A stretch of 64,000 nt of DNA from Cognatundibacterium jejuense (GTDB lineage Bacteria; Pseudomonadota; Gammaproteobacteria; Burkholderiales; Burkholderiaceae_D), in NCBI RefSeq assembly GCF_014284255.1, contig NZ_JACOFV010000018.1, positions 46,631-110,630 of the forward strand, in the 5' to 3' direction. A program made the position numbers and the translations under genes. Below the pieces are notes generated by a model. It did no database searches. It was given only the letters and a program-made list of their open reading frames with translations, and was not told the DNA's origin. Of this stretch, positions 47,298 to 56,300 are shown piece after piece. Positions within the stretch are counted from its first letter, which is position 1. Each line of letters begins with the position of its first letter.

Positions 47298-48197
47298 ATG
47301 AAATTATTCTCCAAGCTCCCTCAACGCGCTCGTCGTATTTCTATGGCGGGTCGCGAAGTAGTGACCTACGGATTAGATAGTCATATCTGGCAAGACATTT
47401 ATTACTATGCGATGTCATGCAGTTGGCCCATGTTCTTCGGCGCGATTGCTGTTACTTTTGTTTTGTTTAATCTCGTCTTTGCCGGCTTGTTCATGTTGGT
47501 ACCAAATTCGATTGCCAATATGCAGCCAAATAATTTTTTGGGCGCCTATTTCTTTAGTGTCGAGACTTTGGCGACAGTCGGTTACGGTGATATGCATCCG
47601 ATGACGGTGTATGGACACGCAATCGCGAGTATAGAAATTTTTGTTGGTATGGCGAGTGTTGCGGTAACGACGGGGATGATTTTTGCGCGCTTTTCCAGAC
47701 CGCGTTCCAGTATTATTTTTGCCGAACATCCAGTCAGTCATGTGGCTGATGGCAAACGGCTATTAATGGTCAGAATGGCGAATGCGCGTTTGAATTTGAT
47801 TAGCGAAGCATCTGCAAAAATGCATGTGATGCGACAAGAGCAGACGTCGACAATGGGGCAATTCCGTAAAATCTACGATCTAAAGTTGGAGCGCGACCAC
47901 CATCCTTTATTTGTATTGGGATGGACTTTGATTCATATCATTGATGAAACCAGTCCTTTATTTGGGCTAACGCCTGAGCAAATGTCTGGCAATACGACCT
48001 TGATAGTGACAATTGAGGGAGTGGATGATACGACTAACCAGAATCAACGCGGAATAAAACATTACCCATCAGATTTGATACGCTGGAATCATCGTTACGT
48101 CGACATGTTGAATCAGCAGGGCTCTGTTCCGCATTTGCATTACACGAAATTTCATGATTCAGAAGAAGTTCCCGTAGAAGTTATGAAGGATATCTAA
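47298..48197 (+). CDS. Inward-rectifier-type potassium channel (KirBac-like)
   Basis: A 299-residue channel subunit. Two membrane helices (residues about 45-68 and 105-130) flank the pore helix and filter TVGYGD at 93-98, which gives potassium selectivity. The long cytoplasmic beta-sandwich domain after 135 is of the Kir type (RPRSSIIFAEHPVSHVADGKRLLMVRMANAR; GWTLIHIIDETSPL). It would conduct potassium as a tetramer in the inner membrane. Its position between ybeY and corC, in an otherwise RNA/envelope operon, is unusual. It begins 22 bases after ybeY. Confidence 0.93.
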   Translation: MKLFSKLPQRARRISMAGREVVTYGLDSHIWQDIYYYAMSCSWPMFFGAIAVTFVLFNLVFAGLFMLVPNSIANMQPNNFLGAYFFSVETLATVGYGDMHPMTVYGHAIASIEIFVGMASVAVTTGMIFARFSRPRSSIIFAEHPVSHVADGKRLLMVRMANARLNLISEASAKMHVMRQEQTSTMGQFRKIYDLKLERDHHPLFVLGWTLIHIIDETSPLFGLTPEQMSGNTTLIVTIEGVDDTTNQNQRGIKHYPSDLIRWNHRYVDMLNQQGSVPHLHYTKFHDSEEVPVEVMKDI

Positions 48198-48222
48198 ATC
48201 TGAAATATGACGGCAATGTGAA

Positions 48223-48261
48223 GAATTCATGCGGTTGATGTGATTGCAACAGCATGAATTC
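48223..48261. repeat. Inverted repeat between the KirBac gene and corC
   Basis: GAATTCATGC-GGTTG and CAACA-GCATGAATTC form a 14-base interrupted stem (perfect 10-base outer arms). No T-run follows, but a second small hairpin (CCCTAAAATTTGGG) comes next at 48261-48274. It could be a processing or stabilising site in a transcript running into corC. Confidence 0.6.
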
Positions 48262-48329
48262 CCTAAAATTTGGGAAAGTCACTGATTTGTTGTATTCTGT
48301 AGGATTGAAACAACGGCGCCACGCCTCCT

Positions 48330-49214
48330 ATGCAAGAGCACTCTAGTAAGGTCAGACCGACTGACCTTAAACCCCACAGGTCTTTATTTGAACGACTGAC
48401 CGCCTTCATCTCTCCCGAACCCGAAAATCGTGCAGAACTCTTAGAGGTTTTGACGGATGCCCAAGAGCGTAACCTGATTGATGCCGATGCACTGGCAATG
48501 ATCGAGGGTGTGTTCCAGGTGTCAGACCTGTCTGCGCGTGACATTATGATTCCACGTTCACAAATGGACGTTGTAGATATTTCTACTCCGATAGAAGAAT
48601 GGATGCCGCAGGTATTGTCGACGGCACACTCACGTTTTCCGGCTATCGACGGCGATCAGGACAGAGTGGTAGGTATTTTGTTGGCCAAAGATTTGTTGCG
48701 GTATTACGCTGAAGAAGCTTTTGATGTCAGGGACATGTTGCGCCCCGTCGTTTATATTCCGGAATCGAAACGATTGAATGTGTTGCTGCGCGACTTTCGA
48801 GCTAATCGCAATCATATTGCCATGGTCGTGGATGAATATGGTGGTATTGCAGGTTTGATTACGATAGAAGACGTACTTGAACAAATTGTCGGTGATATCG
48901 ACGATGAATACGATTTTGACGAAGAAGAAGACAACATTTTTGCTCTGGAAAACAAAGGGAACGGTAAACGCTGGCGCGTCAAAGGTCTGACCGATCTCGA
49001 TCAATTTAATGAGGTTTTGGGGACTAATTTACCCGGTAGTGACGTCGAGTCTATTGGCGATTTTGTGTCGCGTCACTTAGGGAAGGTTCCACATAAAGGC
49101 GATGAGTTCCAGATTGGCACTTTGCATTTTGAAGTTTTGCGTGCAGATGCGCGAGAAGTACAGATTTTGCAAGTAGAGCAACGTCCATGGACAACGGTGG
49201 ATGAGCAAGCTTAG
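48330..49214 (+). CDS. corC: CorC-type CBS domain protein (HlyC/CorC family)
   Basis: A 294-residue cytoplasmic protein linked to magnesium and cobalt efflux. It carries two CBS domains (VSDLSARDIMIPRSQMDVVDI; YIPESKRLNVLLRDFRANRNHIAMVVDEYGGIAGLITIEDVLEQIVGDI) and a CorC_HlyC C-terminal domain. It lacks a membrane part, as usual for CorC. It sits just upstream of lnt, the normal order in proteobacteria, with a 14-base overlap. Confidence 0.95.
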   Translation: MQEHSSKVRPTDLKPHRSLFERLTAFISPEPENRAELLEVLTDAQERNLIDADALAMIEGVFQVSDLSARDIMIPRSQMDVVDISTPIEEWMPQVLSTAHSRFPAIDGDQDRVVGILLAKDLLRYYAEEAFDVRDMLRPVVYIPESKRLNVLLRDFRANRNHIAMVVDEYGGIAGLITIEDVLEQIVGDIDDEYDFDEEEDNIFALENKGNGKRWRVKGLTDLDQFNEVLGTNLPGSDVESIGDFVSRHLGKVPHKGDEFQIGTLHFEVLRADAREVQILQVEQRPWTTVDEQA

Positions 49215-50793
49215 TCGCTTTGTAAGCGGCTGGTGGTCGCAATTATCATTCCGACAGGCACTATGTTTGATGCTTTGTGTTGGTGCTTTGAATATATTTT
49301 CATTTGCACCTATTGGAATGTGGCCGGTGCAAATCGCGGGCATGGCTTTATTGTTTGCGCTTCTATCGCAACACCAGGTGAACTCTGTGCCGCGACGCGC
49401 AGCCTGGTTGGCTTGGGCGTATAGTTTATCCTGGATTTTTTCTTGTACTAGCTGGCTATTGATTGCCATGGTCCGCTATGGAGATTTGCCAATTCCACTC
49501 GCGGTCGCAGCATTGGCATTGTTGAGTGCTGGATTGGCGATGTATGCCGCGCTCTCAGTCTGGTTCGCTTTATGGCTGCAGCGACGTTGGCGAATTTCCA
49601 ATGATAAGCTGGTCCTGATTATTCTTCCTGCGCTTTGGATGCTCAATGAATGGCTGCGTGGTTGGGTCTTGACCGGATTTCCATGGTCAATCTCAGGCTA
49701 TGCTCTAAGTAATACGATGTTGGCAGCTTTTGCGCCGATTCTTGGTGTGTATGGGTTGAGTTTTTTGTCAGCAGTACTTTCTGGCATTTTCTCCTGGATT
49801 ATCATTTCTCGGTTCAAAAAGCAGCGATTAGTGGTGGGGAGTAGCGCTTTTGTGGCTATCTTCGGTGCTGGCGCATTGCTGACAAACGTGCATTGGACAC
49901 AAGCTACTGGTAAGCCAATCAGCGTTCGACTTTTGCAGGGGAATGTTGAGCAGGATATGAAGTTCGACCCCGCTTATTTGAATGCGTCATTGGAGTTGTA
50001 CCGGAAAATGTTAACGGCGGCACCGGCAGATCTGATTGTGACGCCGGAAACAGCATTTCCCTTGTTGACTTCAATGCTGCCGCAAGATTTCTTACCAAGA
50101 TTAAATGCTTACGCTCAGGAAACTCATAGTGCATTAATGCTCGGCGTCGTAGTGCAAGATGGCGAGGCGCGATATACCAATAGCTTGTTGGGGTTTTCAC
50201 CATTACATGCAGATCGCGCTTATCGCTACGATAAACATCATCTTGTGCCGTTTGGTGAATTTGTGCCATTTGGTTTTCGCTGGTTTGTGCACATGATGAA
50301 TATTCCCTTAAGCGAATTATCGGTGCCAGATCAAATGCAGTCCCCGATGGCGGTACGTGATCAGTTTGTCATGCCTGACATTTGCTATGAAAGTTTGTTT
50401 GGTGAAGAGATTGCAGCCCAACTATCGCATCAGATCGCTTCGCATCTTCCAGTGGCAACGATTCTCTTGAATGCATCTAATCTGGCTTGGTATGGAAATT
50501 CTTTCGCGATGCCGCAGCATTTACAATTTGCCCAAATGCGAGTGCTGGAAACGGGACGTCCTTGGCTAGGTGTCACAAATACAGGTTCCACCGTTGTCAT
50601 CAATGCGGACTCCAGTCTGAAGGCCCAAGTGCCGCATCTGACGCGGGCGACGCTGGAATCTAGTGTGCAGGGATATAGCGGCACAACCCCTTATATTTTC
50701 TGGGGAAACCGTGGCATTCTGGGGTTGGTTTTTTTTATATTACTGACCACTTGCGGGCTTTCGCAGCGCGCAGCGCGCAAATCGCATAACTAA
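49201..50793 (+). CDS. lnt: Apolipoprotein N-acyltransferase
   Basis: Adds the third acyl chain to the N-terminal Cys of lipoproteins in the inner membrane. The 530-residue protein has about six N-terminal helices and a nitrilase-like domain with the catalytic set Glu283 (VTPETAF), Lys345 (YDKHHLVPFGEF) and Cys395 (MPDICYESLF). It overlaps the corC end by 14 bases. It would act on the lipoproteins encoded at 7390-9518 among others. Confidence 0.97.
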   Translation: MSKLSRFVSGWWSQLSFRQALCLMLCVGALNIFSFAPIGMWPVQIAGMALLFALLSQHQVNSVPRRAAWLAWAYSLSWIFSCTSWLLIAMVRYGDLPIPLAVAALALLSAGLAMYAALSVWFALWLQRRWRISNDKLVLIILPALWMLNEWLRGWVLTGFPWSISGYALSNTMLAAFAPILGVYGLSFLSAVLSGIFSWIIISRFKKQRLVVGSSAFVAIFGAGALLTNVHWTQATGKPISVRLLQGNVEQDMKFDPAYLNASLELYRKMLTAAPADLIVTPETAFPLLTSMLPQDFLPRLNAYAQETHSALMLGVVVQDGEARYTNSLLGFSPLHADRAYRYDKHHLVPFGEFVPFGFRWFVHMMNIPLSELSVPDQMQSPMAVRDQFVMPDICYESLFGEEIAAQLSHQIASHLPVATILLNASNLAWYGNSFAMPQHLQFAQMRVLETGRPWLGVTNTGSTVVINADSSLKAQVPHLTRATLESSVQGYSGTTPYIFWGNRGILGLVFFILLTTCGLSQRAARKSHN

Positions 50794-50851
50794 TCAGGAT
50801 CGTGGTGTGATCTGGCAGCGCCCGAGTGTGTGGCGCATTGCTCCTGTCCTT

Positions 50852-50908
50852 ATGAGCCGGTAGTAGAGTGGGGCTGCTAAAACCCACCAAACTCAGCAAC
50901 CGGCTCAT
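50852..50908. repeat. Nested inverted repeat downstream of lnt
   Basis: Outer arms ATGAGCCGGT (50852-50861) and ACCGGCTCAT (50899-50908) are perfect. An inner pair GTGGG and CCCAC lies within. There is no T-run. The shape is like a folded element, such as a small mobile-element end or attC-like fold, more than a simple terminator; identity unknown. Confidence 0.55.
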
Positions 50909-50937
50909 CTAGCTATCTTCCAATATTGCTAAAGTAC

Positions 50938-51309
50938 TTAGTTACTCTTGGTATTCGCATCAATATCTGCCAGGCACTCACGTCCGCGAACGCTGATTTC
51001 TGTTTTTCCAGTTTCAGAATTAACTTCGATGTGACCTTTTTTGCCTAAAAACGTTGCCACTGGTCCAGATAATGGCGCGTCAGAATCCTTGGAGATCGCG
51101 CGCAAACCATCAATGCACTGTTTAATAAATAGAACCTGGCGTCCCATTTCAGTTAATTCCAGACTGCCGTCTTTGCGGTAGGTCACCAATTTAATCCCGG
51201 ACAAGCGTTTTGTATTGCGACCTATGCAGGCGTTTGGCTTGACGTTTTTTGGCAGCTTACTGATCTGCTCTAGTGCGTCATATTCATCGATACTTAATTT
51301 GTGGTTCAT
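50938..51309 (-). CDS. Small conserved protein of unknown function
   Basis: A 123-residue protein from MNHKLSIDEYDALEQISKL; AAAG stands five bases before this ATG. Alternative starts are at 51321 and 51372. It contains KPNACIGRNTKRLSGIKLVTYRKDGSLELTEMGRQVLFIKQCI, which looks like a winged-helix-like fold (ELTEMGRQ resembles the end of a transcription-factor recognition wing), then a beta-rich tail (GHIEVNSETGKTEISVRGRECLADI). No firm family is recognised. DNA binding is a guess. Confidence 0.65.
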   Translation of the reverse strand: MNHKLSIDEYDALEQISKLPKNVKPNACIGRNTKRLSGIKLVTYRKDGSLELTEMGRQVLFIKQCIDGLRAISKDSDAPLSGPVATFLGKKGHIEVNSETGKTEISVRGRECLADIDANTKSN

Positions 51310-51732
51310 TGTTACTTTCATTGAGGATGTGCGAATTTGACTATGTCGCTTCTTGATAAAATTCTGTACCAAAACGGCGGATATGCCGATTTACCTGATG
51401 CCGATGTAAATATAGGAAAAAACATCAGCGTTTGCAGGTGAGTGAGTCAGCGCCTCAAAAAAACAGGCATGTCACTTATTTTATCTGTGTAACTCATCGC
51501 TGTTGATTGTGCTGACAGTGCTTGCGAAGCTGAATGCGCCAATGTTTGATTGCAGAGCGCGTTTTTGAACCTATTTTTGCCCTGAATATATCATAGCCCT
51601 GCCCACTTTCCTTCATTTTGCCTGCTGAAGTTGCGGTAAGACGCATTTTCTATCATTACTGTGATTTGGGGGAAGTTGCCCTGGGATTCAAAAGTAAGAC
51701 AAATATTCACTCAAAAACAAATTTACAAAAAA

Positions 51733-51763
51733 GTAGTTCAGCTACAAAAAGTAGTCTAACTAC
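51733..51763. promoter_or_regulatory. Two palindromic operator candidates, RpiR/HexR-like
   Basis: GTAG-TTCAG-CTAC (51733-51745) and GTAGT-CTA-ACTAC (51751-51763) are two palindromes with centres 18 bases apart. The second, with flanking A, resembles the TGTART-N3-AYTACA type bound by HexR-like RpiR regulators. They lie about 230 bases before the receptor start. Binding by the Glk-RpiR fusion encoded at 60741 is an inference. Confidence 0.55.
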
Positions 51764-51830
51764 ATAATAGTTATGTCCATTTGTGGGCGAAACGCAACGT
51801 TAAAGTGCAATAAGCTTAATTTGTCCCCTA

Positions 51831-51897
51831 TGTAGTGCATTTATTTATGTAGTTCTATGTAGTCTTTGTTTGACACGTAATCTAGTTTTAGTACAAA
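51831..51897 (+). promoter_or_regulatory. Promoter candidate with upstream GTAGT half-sites
   Basis: TGTAGT words occur at 51831-51836 and twice 10 bases apart at 51848-51853 and 51858-51863. TTGACA (51870-51875) is a perfect -35, and TACAAA (51892-51897) is a fair -10 at 16-base spacing. The promoter lies about 100 bases before the receptor ATG, and the half-sites adjoin the -35. Confidence 0.6.
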
Positions 51898-51994
51898 ATA
51901 TTTATCGGGGCCTTAAAATTTAAAGAAAAGATTTAAGAAGAAGTGGTATTGCTCCAAGGGTGAAGCTTAAATAAAAAAGGGTGAGGGGACATTA

Positions 51995-54709
51995 ATGAAA
52001 CAATCTATGCAGAAGGGCGTTCAGAGTCAGACTCAAAAACGTCGTAGTTTTAAATTGAGTCCAGTTGCGGCTGGTTGCGCGGTGTTGGTTTTTGGTTTAG
52101 CTGATTTTGCGCAAGCGGAAGAAACACAGGCCAATACGGTCGTCGTGACTGGTATTCGTAGTGGTATTGAGAATGCTATTTCTCTGAAACGTGATTCGAC
52201 TTCATTGGTAGAAGCCATTTCTGCTGAAGATATCGGTCAACTGCCTGATCAAAGCATTGCGGAATCAATCGCTCGCTTACCTGGTCTGGCCGCTCAACGC
52301 GTCGCTGGTCGTGCGCAGGCGATTAGTATTCGCGGTTTGTCTCCTGATTTTGCATCCACGACATTAAATGGCCGTTCACAAGCAAGTACTGGTGATAACC
52401 GTGCTGCTGAATTTGACCAATATCCAGCAGAATTGTTTGGCGCAGTTGTCGTCTATAAGACCCCTGATGCAGCTCTGATTGATCAAGGCTTGTCCGGAAC
52501 GATTGATATGCAAACGTTCGACCCTCTGGCTTTCCCAGGTCGTACAATTTCCATGAACGTACGCGGTGAGAAAAACTCCCTGGGTTCGGTGGCGAATGCT
52601 TCTGACAAGGGTAACCGTTTTAGTTTTAACTACATCGATCAATTTGCCAATCGCACAATTGGTTTTCAATTCGGAATTGCGCATCTGCAATCCCCACGCA
52701 ATGATCATGAGACGGGCTTATATGAGCCATGGGGTGTGAGTCAGTTGCCAGGTACGCCAGCAGGTGTATCTGAAATGAATGGAATCAAATCACTGGCAGT
52801 CAGTGGCACCACCAAGCGCGATGGGTTAGTCAGTACTTTGGAATGGAAGCCTAATAAAGATTTCACCAGCAAAATTGACTTGTTTTATTCAAAATTCCAT
52901 GAAGAGACAACCAATAATCAATGGGAAGAAAACCTAGGTTGGGGCGGACCAGGTAATCCATCACCTGTATTTAGTTCAGCCAATGTATCTGGTGGTGTAT
53001 TGAACGGCGGTACATTGACTGGTGCCTATCCATTGGTGCGTGGTCAATATAATGACCGAACAGACTCGATCAAATCTTTGGGCTGGGGTAACTCATTCAA
53101 ATTCGACGGCTGGAAATTGCTGGCGGACGTGAATTATTCCAAAGCAGTACGTGACGAAAATTATCACGAAATGAATACCCAACTGGTCTCCGGTACGGGC
53201 GGCGCAGTATTTGATACGACTCAATTGAATTGGGCGACAGGTAGTTTCCCAACCATGACAGGATCGCAAAATTACAGCAATCCAAATACCTTATTGCTCA
53301 ATAACACGATCTACGGCCAAGGATGGGGACACGCACCGCACACCGATGACACTATGAAGGGTGGCAAGTTGGTCGCAACAGTCGATGCGCCAAAGTCGAT
53401 CAGTGACTGGGTGTCAGATTTCAATGTAGGCGTAGATTATTCTGATCACAGCAAAAACCATAGCAATCTGCAAGGTCCTCAGACTTTGATCGCCGCTAAC
53501 GGTACGGTTATTTCACCTGATTTGTTGTACTCGCCAGTTGATCTTGGTTTCTCTGGTACTGGGATGATTCCATCTTTTAATGTACCTGGCATTATGGCGA
53601 AGTACTTTAAGCCATTTGCGCCAAACCCAGCTGATCCTTCAAACGTTGCTGCACAATGGGGAGTCACTGAAAAAGTAACGACAACATTTGTCAAAGCTAA
53701 TTTGGATCATCAGTTGTCGTCATCTGTTACATTGCGCGGTAATTTTGGTGTCCAGGTGCAAAATACAGATCAGTCGTCAACAGGTGTTGTTGGCTTCAAT
53801 GGCGCTGTGACACCAATCACTATTGGTAAAACTTATACTGACGTGCTGCCACAGTTGAATCTGGTATTTGAATTACCAAACGATCAGGTTGTGCGTTTTG
53901 CAGCTGCAAAGCAAGTTGCGCGTCCTCGCCTTGAAAATCTGAATGCTGGTTTCAACTTCAACGTCAGTACCGCAACTGGTTTGCCAAGCGGTAGTGGCGG
54001 TAATCCTAAGCTTGATCCATGGCGTGCAAACGCAATTGATCTGTCTTATGAAAAGTATTTTGCGAAAAAAGCTTATGTTTCAGCAGCGCTGTATTACAAA
54101 AAGCTGACCAGCTACATCTACGACCAGAGCAATGTCTATGACTTTTCTCAATGGACACCTGGTACAACGGCGATTACAACGAGCGGTTTGTACTCTTCGC
54201 AATATAACGGTCAGGGTGGCACGATCAAAGGTCTGGAATTAGCAGGATCTTTGCCATTGGATATGTTAGTGCCATCTTTGAAAGGCTTTGGCGTACAAGC
54301 CAGCGCCAGCTTCAATGACAGTGCTATTGTTGTGAAGTCTAACTCTTTCGACGTTGGTGCAGCAATTCCATTGCCAGGTATGTCTAAGACAGTAGCAAGT
54401 CTGACCGCTTACTATGAAATGGGTGGTTTCTCTGCACGTATCGGTGCTCGCTATCGTTCTGAGTTTGTTGGCGATATCGAAAACTTTGCAGGCAATCGTA
54501 ACTTACGCTTTATTGCTCCTGAAACCATCGTTGATGCGCAGTTGGAATACACTTTCCAGTCTGGTCCGTATAAAGACCTTGGTCTGTTCTTCCAGGTCGG
54601 TAATTTGACAGATGCAGCCTATAAAACATATCAAGGCACACCAAATCAACCTTTGGAGTACGCAAAATATGGTCGTACCGTATTGGCCGGTGTGAACTAT
54701 AAGTTCTAA
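51995..54709 (+). CDS. TonB-dependent receptor (oligosaccharide type)
   Basis: A 904-residue outer-membrane receptor. A signal peptide ends near DFAQAEE, the TonB box region and plug follow (NTVVVTGIRSGIENAISLKRDSTSLVEAISAEDIGQLPDQSIAESIARLPGLAAQRVAGRAQAISIRGLS), and the barrel ends with GRTVLAGVNYKF (terminal Phe). It fits the Xanthomonas/Caulobacter-type receptors (the family of maltodextrin MalA). A strong ribosome site (GAGGGGA) precedes the ATG. With the transporter, amylase and alpha-glucosidase downstream it forms a glucan-use locus; maltodextrins are the likely ligand. Confidence 0.93.
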   Translation: MKQSMQKGVQSQTQKRRSFKLSPVAAGCAVLVFGLADFAQAEETQANTVVVTGIRSGIENAISLKRDSTSLVEAISAEDIGQLPDQSIAESIARLPGLAAQRVAGRAQAISIRGLSPDFASTTLNGRSQASTGDNRAAEFDQYPAELFGAVVVYKTPDAALIDQGLSGTIDMQTFDPLAFPGRTISMNVRGEKNSLGSVANASDKGNRFSFNYIDQFANRTIGFQFGIAHLQSPRNDHETGLYEPWGVSQLPGTPAGVSEMNGIKSLAVSGTTKRDGLVSTLEWKPNKDFTSKIDLFYSKFHEETTNNQWEENLGWGGPGNPSPVFSSANVSGGVLNGGTLTGAYPLVRGQYNDRTDSIKSLGWGNSFKFDGWKLLADVNYSKAVRDENYHEMNTQLVSGTGGAVFDTTQLNWATGSFPTMTGSQNYSNPNTLLLNNTIYGQGWGHAPHTDDTMKGGKLVATVDAPKSISDWVSDFNVGVDYSDHSKNHSNLQGPQTLIAANGTVISPDLLYSPVDLGFSGTGMIPSFNVPGIMAKYFKPFAPNPADPSNVAAQWGVTEKVTTTFVKANLDHQLSSSVTLRGNFGVQVQNTDQSSTGVVGFNGAVTPITIGKTYTDVLPQLNLVFELPNDQVVRFAAAKQVARPRLENLNAGFNFNVSTATGLPSGSGGNPKLDPWRANAIDLSYEKYFAKKAYVSAALYYKKLTSYIYDQSNVYDFSQWTPGTTAITTSGLYSSQYNGQGGTIKGLELAGSLPLDMLVPSLKGFGVQASASFNDSAIVVKSNSFDVGAAIPLPGMSKTVASLTAYYEMGGFSARIGARYRSEFVGDIENFAGNRNLRFIAPETIVDAQLEYTFQSGPYKDLGLFFQVGNLTDAAYKTYQGTPNQPLEYAKYGRTVLAGVNYKF

Positions 54710-54723
54710 GCTGATCTATGAAA

Positions 54724-54756
54724 AAATTCCCGAAGGCTTTTGCTTATCGGGAATTT
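54724..54756. repeat. Hairpin directly after the TonB-dependent receptor gene
   Basis: AAATTCCCGA (54724-54733) pairs with TCGGGAATTT (54747-54756), 13-base loop. It is followed by CTGCGG, so alone it is a weak terminator, but it precedes a second stronger one. Confidence 0.6.
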
Positions 54757-54769
54757 CTGCGGTATGTTC

Positions 54770-54797
54770 ACAGGTCTCTTGCATGAGGCCTGTTTTT
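54770..54797 (+). terminator. Rho-independent terminator after the receptor gene
   Basis: ACAGGTCTC (54770-54778), loop TTGCAT, GAGGCCTGT (54785-54793), then TTTT and GTTT. One G-U pair in a nine-base stem. It partly separates the receptor from the transporter gene, allowing different levels. Confidence 0.82.
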
Positions 54798-54880
54798 GTT
54801 TAAGGCTTAGGCAATACAGTTTGGTTCCGGCGTAAATAAAGTAATAACAAATAAAATTTAAAAATTGGGGACGTATCAGG

Positions 54881-56206
54881 ATGCACACTTCAACCAACAA
54901 ACCACAGCTTTCGTTTTGGCAGTTGTGGAATATGAGCTTCGGGTTTTTTGGTATTCAATTCGGCTTTGCCTTACAAAATACCAATACCAGCCGCATTTTT
55001 GCCACGCTTGGTGCGAATCCTGATGACTTCGCTTTATTCTGGCTGGCTGCACCCATTACCGGCATGCTGGTACAGCCAATCATCGGCTACCTCAGTGACA
55101 ACACCTGGCATCCGGTGTGGGGGCGTCGTCGGCCATTTTTCTTTATCGGTGCGATGCTCGCGTCGATTGCTATGTTTCTGATGCCAAATTCTACGTTGAT
55201 CTGGATGGCGATCTTAGTGTTGTGGATGATGGATAGCGCGATCAATATTTCGATGGAACCGTTTCGTGCTTTCGTCGGTGATAAGCTCAATCCTTCGCAG
55301 CAAACGGCTGGCTTTGCAATGCAGACTTTCCTGATTGGTTGTGGTGGCGTAATTGCCTCTTTGTTGCCGAGCTTATTTACAAACTATCTGGGCGTTAGTA
55401 ATGTGCCGGTGAATGGTGCAATTCCTGACACCGTACGGTATTCATTTTATTTCGGTGGTACCGTTTTTGCCTTATCGGTACTGTGGACGGTATTTACGAC
55501 CAAAGAAATTCCACCTGAAGATTTACAACAATTCCATCAAGAAAAGAAGCACAACCTTGGTTTGATCAAGGCAATCAAAGAAATTTTTGGTGGCTTTGCC
55601 AAAATGCCAAAAACCATGGTGCAACTTGCCGTCGTACAGTTTTTTTCCTGGGTAGCACTGTTCGCGATGTGGGTCTATACCACACCATCTATTGCCGAAA
55701 CCGTATTCCATAGCACGGACGCGCAATCTGCTGCCTATCAGGAAGGTGGCAACTGGGTAGGCATCATGTTTGGTGTGTATGGCGGAGTATCTGCGCTTGC
55801 AGCGTTTGTTTTGCCTATCCTCGCAAAAATGACCAGCCGGAAATTTGTACACATGTTGTGCCTCGTCATCGGCGGCGTCAGTCTGATCAGTATCTTTGCG
55901 ATCAGCAGTAAAGAAATGTTGCTGTTACCGATGGTCGGCGTTGGTATTGCCTGGGCGAGTGTGTTGACAATGCCGTACGCAATTCTGGCTGGCGCATTGC
56001 CAGCAAATCGTATGGGTTATTACATGGGTTTGTTCAACTTCTTTGTCGTGATTCCCCAGATCATCGCTGGCATCGTGCTGGGCGCGATGTTGAAGCATTT
56101 TTTCGATAATCAATCCGTCAAAGTCTTGATGTTAGGTGGTGTATGTATGGTCGTTGGTGGCCTATTTACGCTGATGGTCAAAGATGACGCGATAGTCAAC
56201 AACTAA
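54881..56206 (+). CDS. MFS transporter, SLC45-like (maltose/sucrose-type)
   Basis: A 441-residue inner-membrane carrier with 12 predicted helices. Family marks are [22 protein letters not shown] in helix 1, [26 protein letters not shown] (MFS loop 2-3 motif with RRRPF) and [12 protein letters not shown], as in GPH/SLC45 sugar carriers. It would bring maltose, small maltodextrins or glucose into the cell. GGGGA precedes the ATG. It is followed by the amylase gene after 94 bases. Confidence 0.93.
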   Translation: MHTSTNKPQLSFWQLWNMSFGFFGIQFGFALQNTNTSRIFATLGANPDDFALFWLAAPITGMLVQPIIGYLSDNTWHPVWGRRRPFFFIGAMLASIAMFLMPNSTLIWMAILVLWMMDSAINISMEPFRAFVGDKLNPSQQTAGFAMQTFLIGCGGVIASLLPSLFTNYLGVSNVPVNGAIPDTVRYSFYFGGTVFALSVLWTVFTTKEIPPEDLQQFHQEKKHNLGLIKAIKEIFGGFAKMPKTMVQLAVVQFFSWVALFAMWVYTTPSIAETVFHSTDAQSAAYQEGGNWVGIMFGVYGGVSALAAFVLPILAKMTSRKFVHMLCLVIGGVSLISIFAISSKEMLLLPMVGVGIAWASVLTMPYAILAGALPANRMGYYMGLFNFFVVIPQIIAGIVLGAMLKHFFDNQSVKVLMLGGVCMVVGGLFTLMVKDDAIVNN

Positions 56207-56227
56207 CTTGTGTTGCATCACTAGTCC

Positions 56228-56266
56228 TTGAAGATCAACATACCGGAACGGCGCTTTGATCTTCAA
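56228..56266. repeat. Inverted repeat between the MFS and amylase genes
   Basis: TTGAAGATCAA (56228-56238) and TTGATCTTCAA (56256-56266) are perfect arms with a 17-base loop, followed by AATTT. It might be a weak terminator or attenuate expression of the hydrolase genes. Confidence 0.6.
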
Positions 56267-56300
56267 AATTTGAATGCTTGTATTTGATTGGACCTACTGA

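Larger units (their letters stand above)
51310..51994. other. Long leader and regulatory region of the maltodextrin-type locus
   Basis: About 680 bases without a clear gene between the small protein and the TonB-dependent receptor. The part from 51700 to 51994 holds palindromic GTAGT/ACTAC sites and a promoter candidate, listed separately. The part from 51373 to 51700 shows nothing I recognise. Confidence 0.5.

Noticed and set aside
50938..51309. Toxin or antitoxin gene
   Set aside because: The gene is single, has no partner frame beside it and no known toxin or antitoxin motif.
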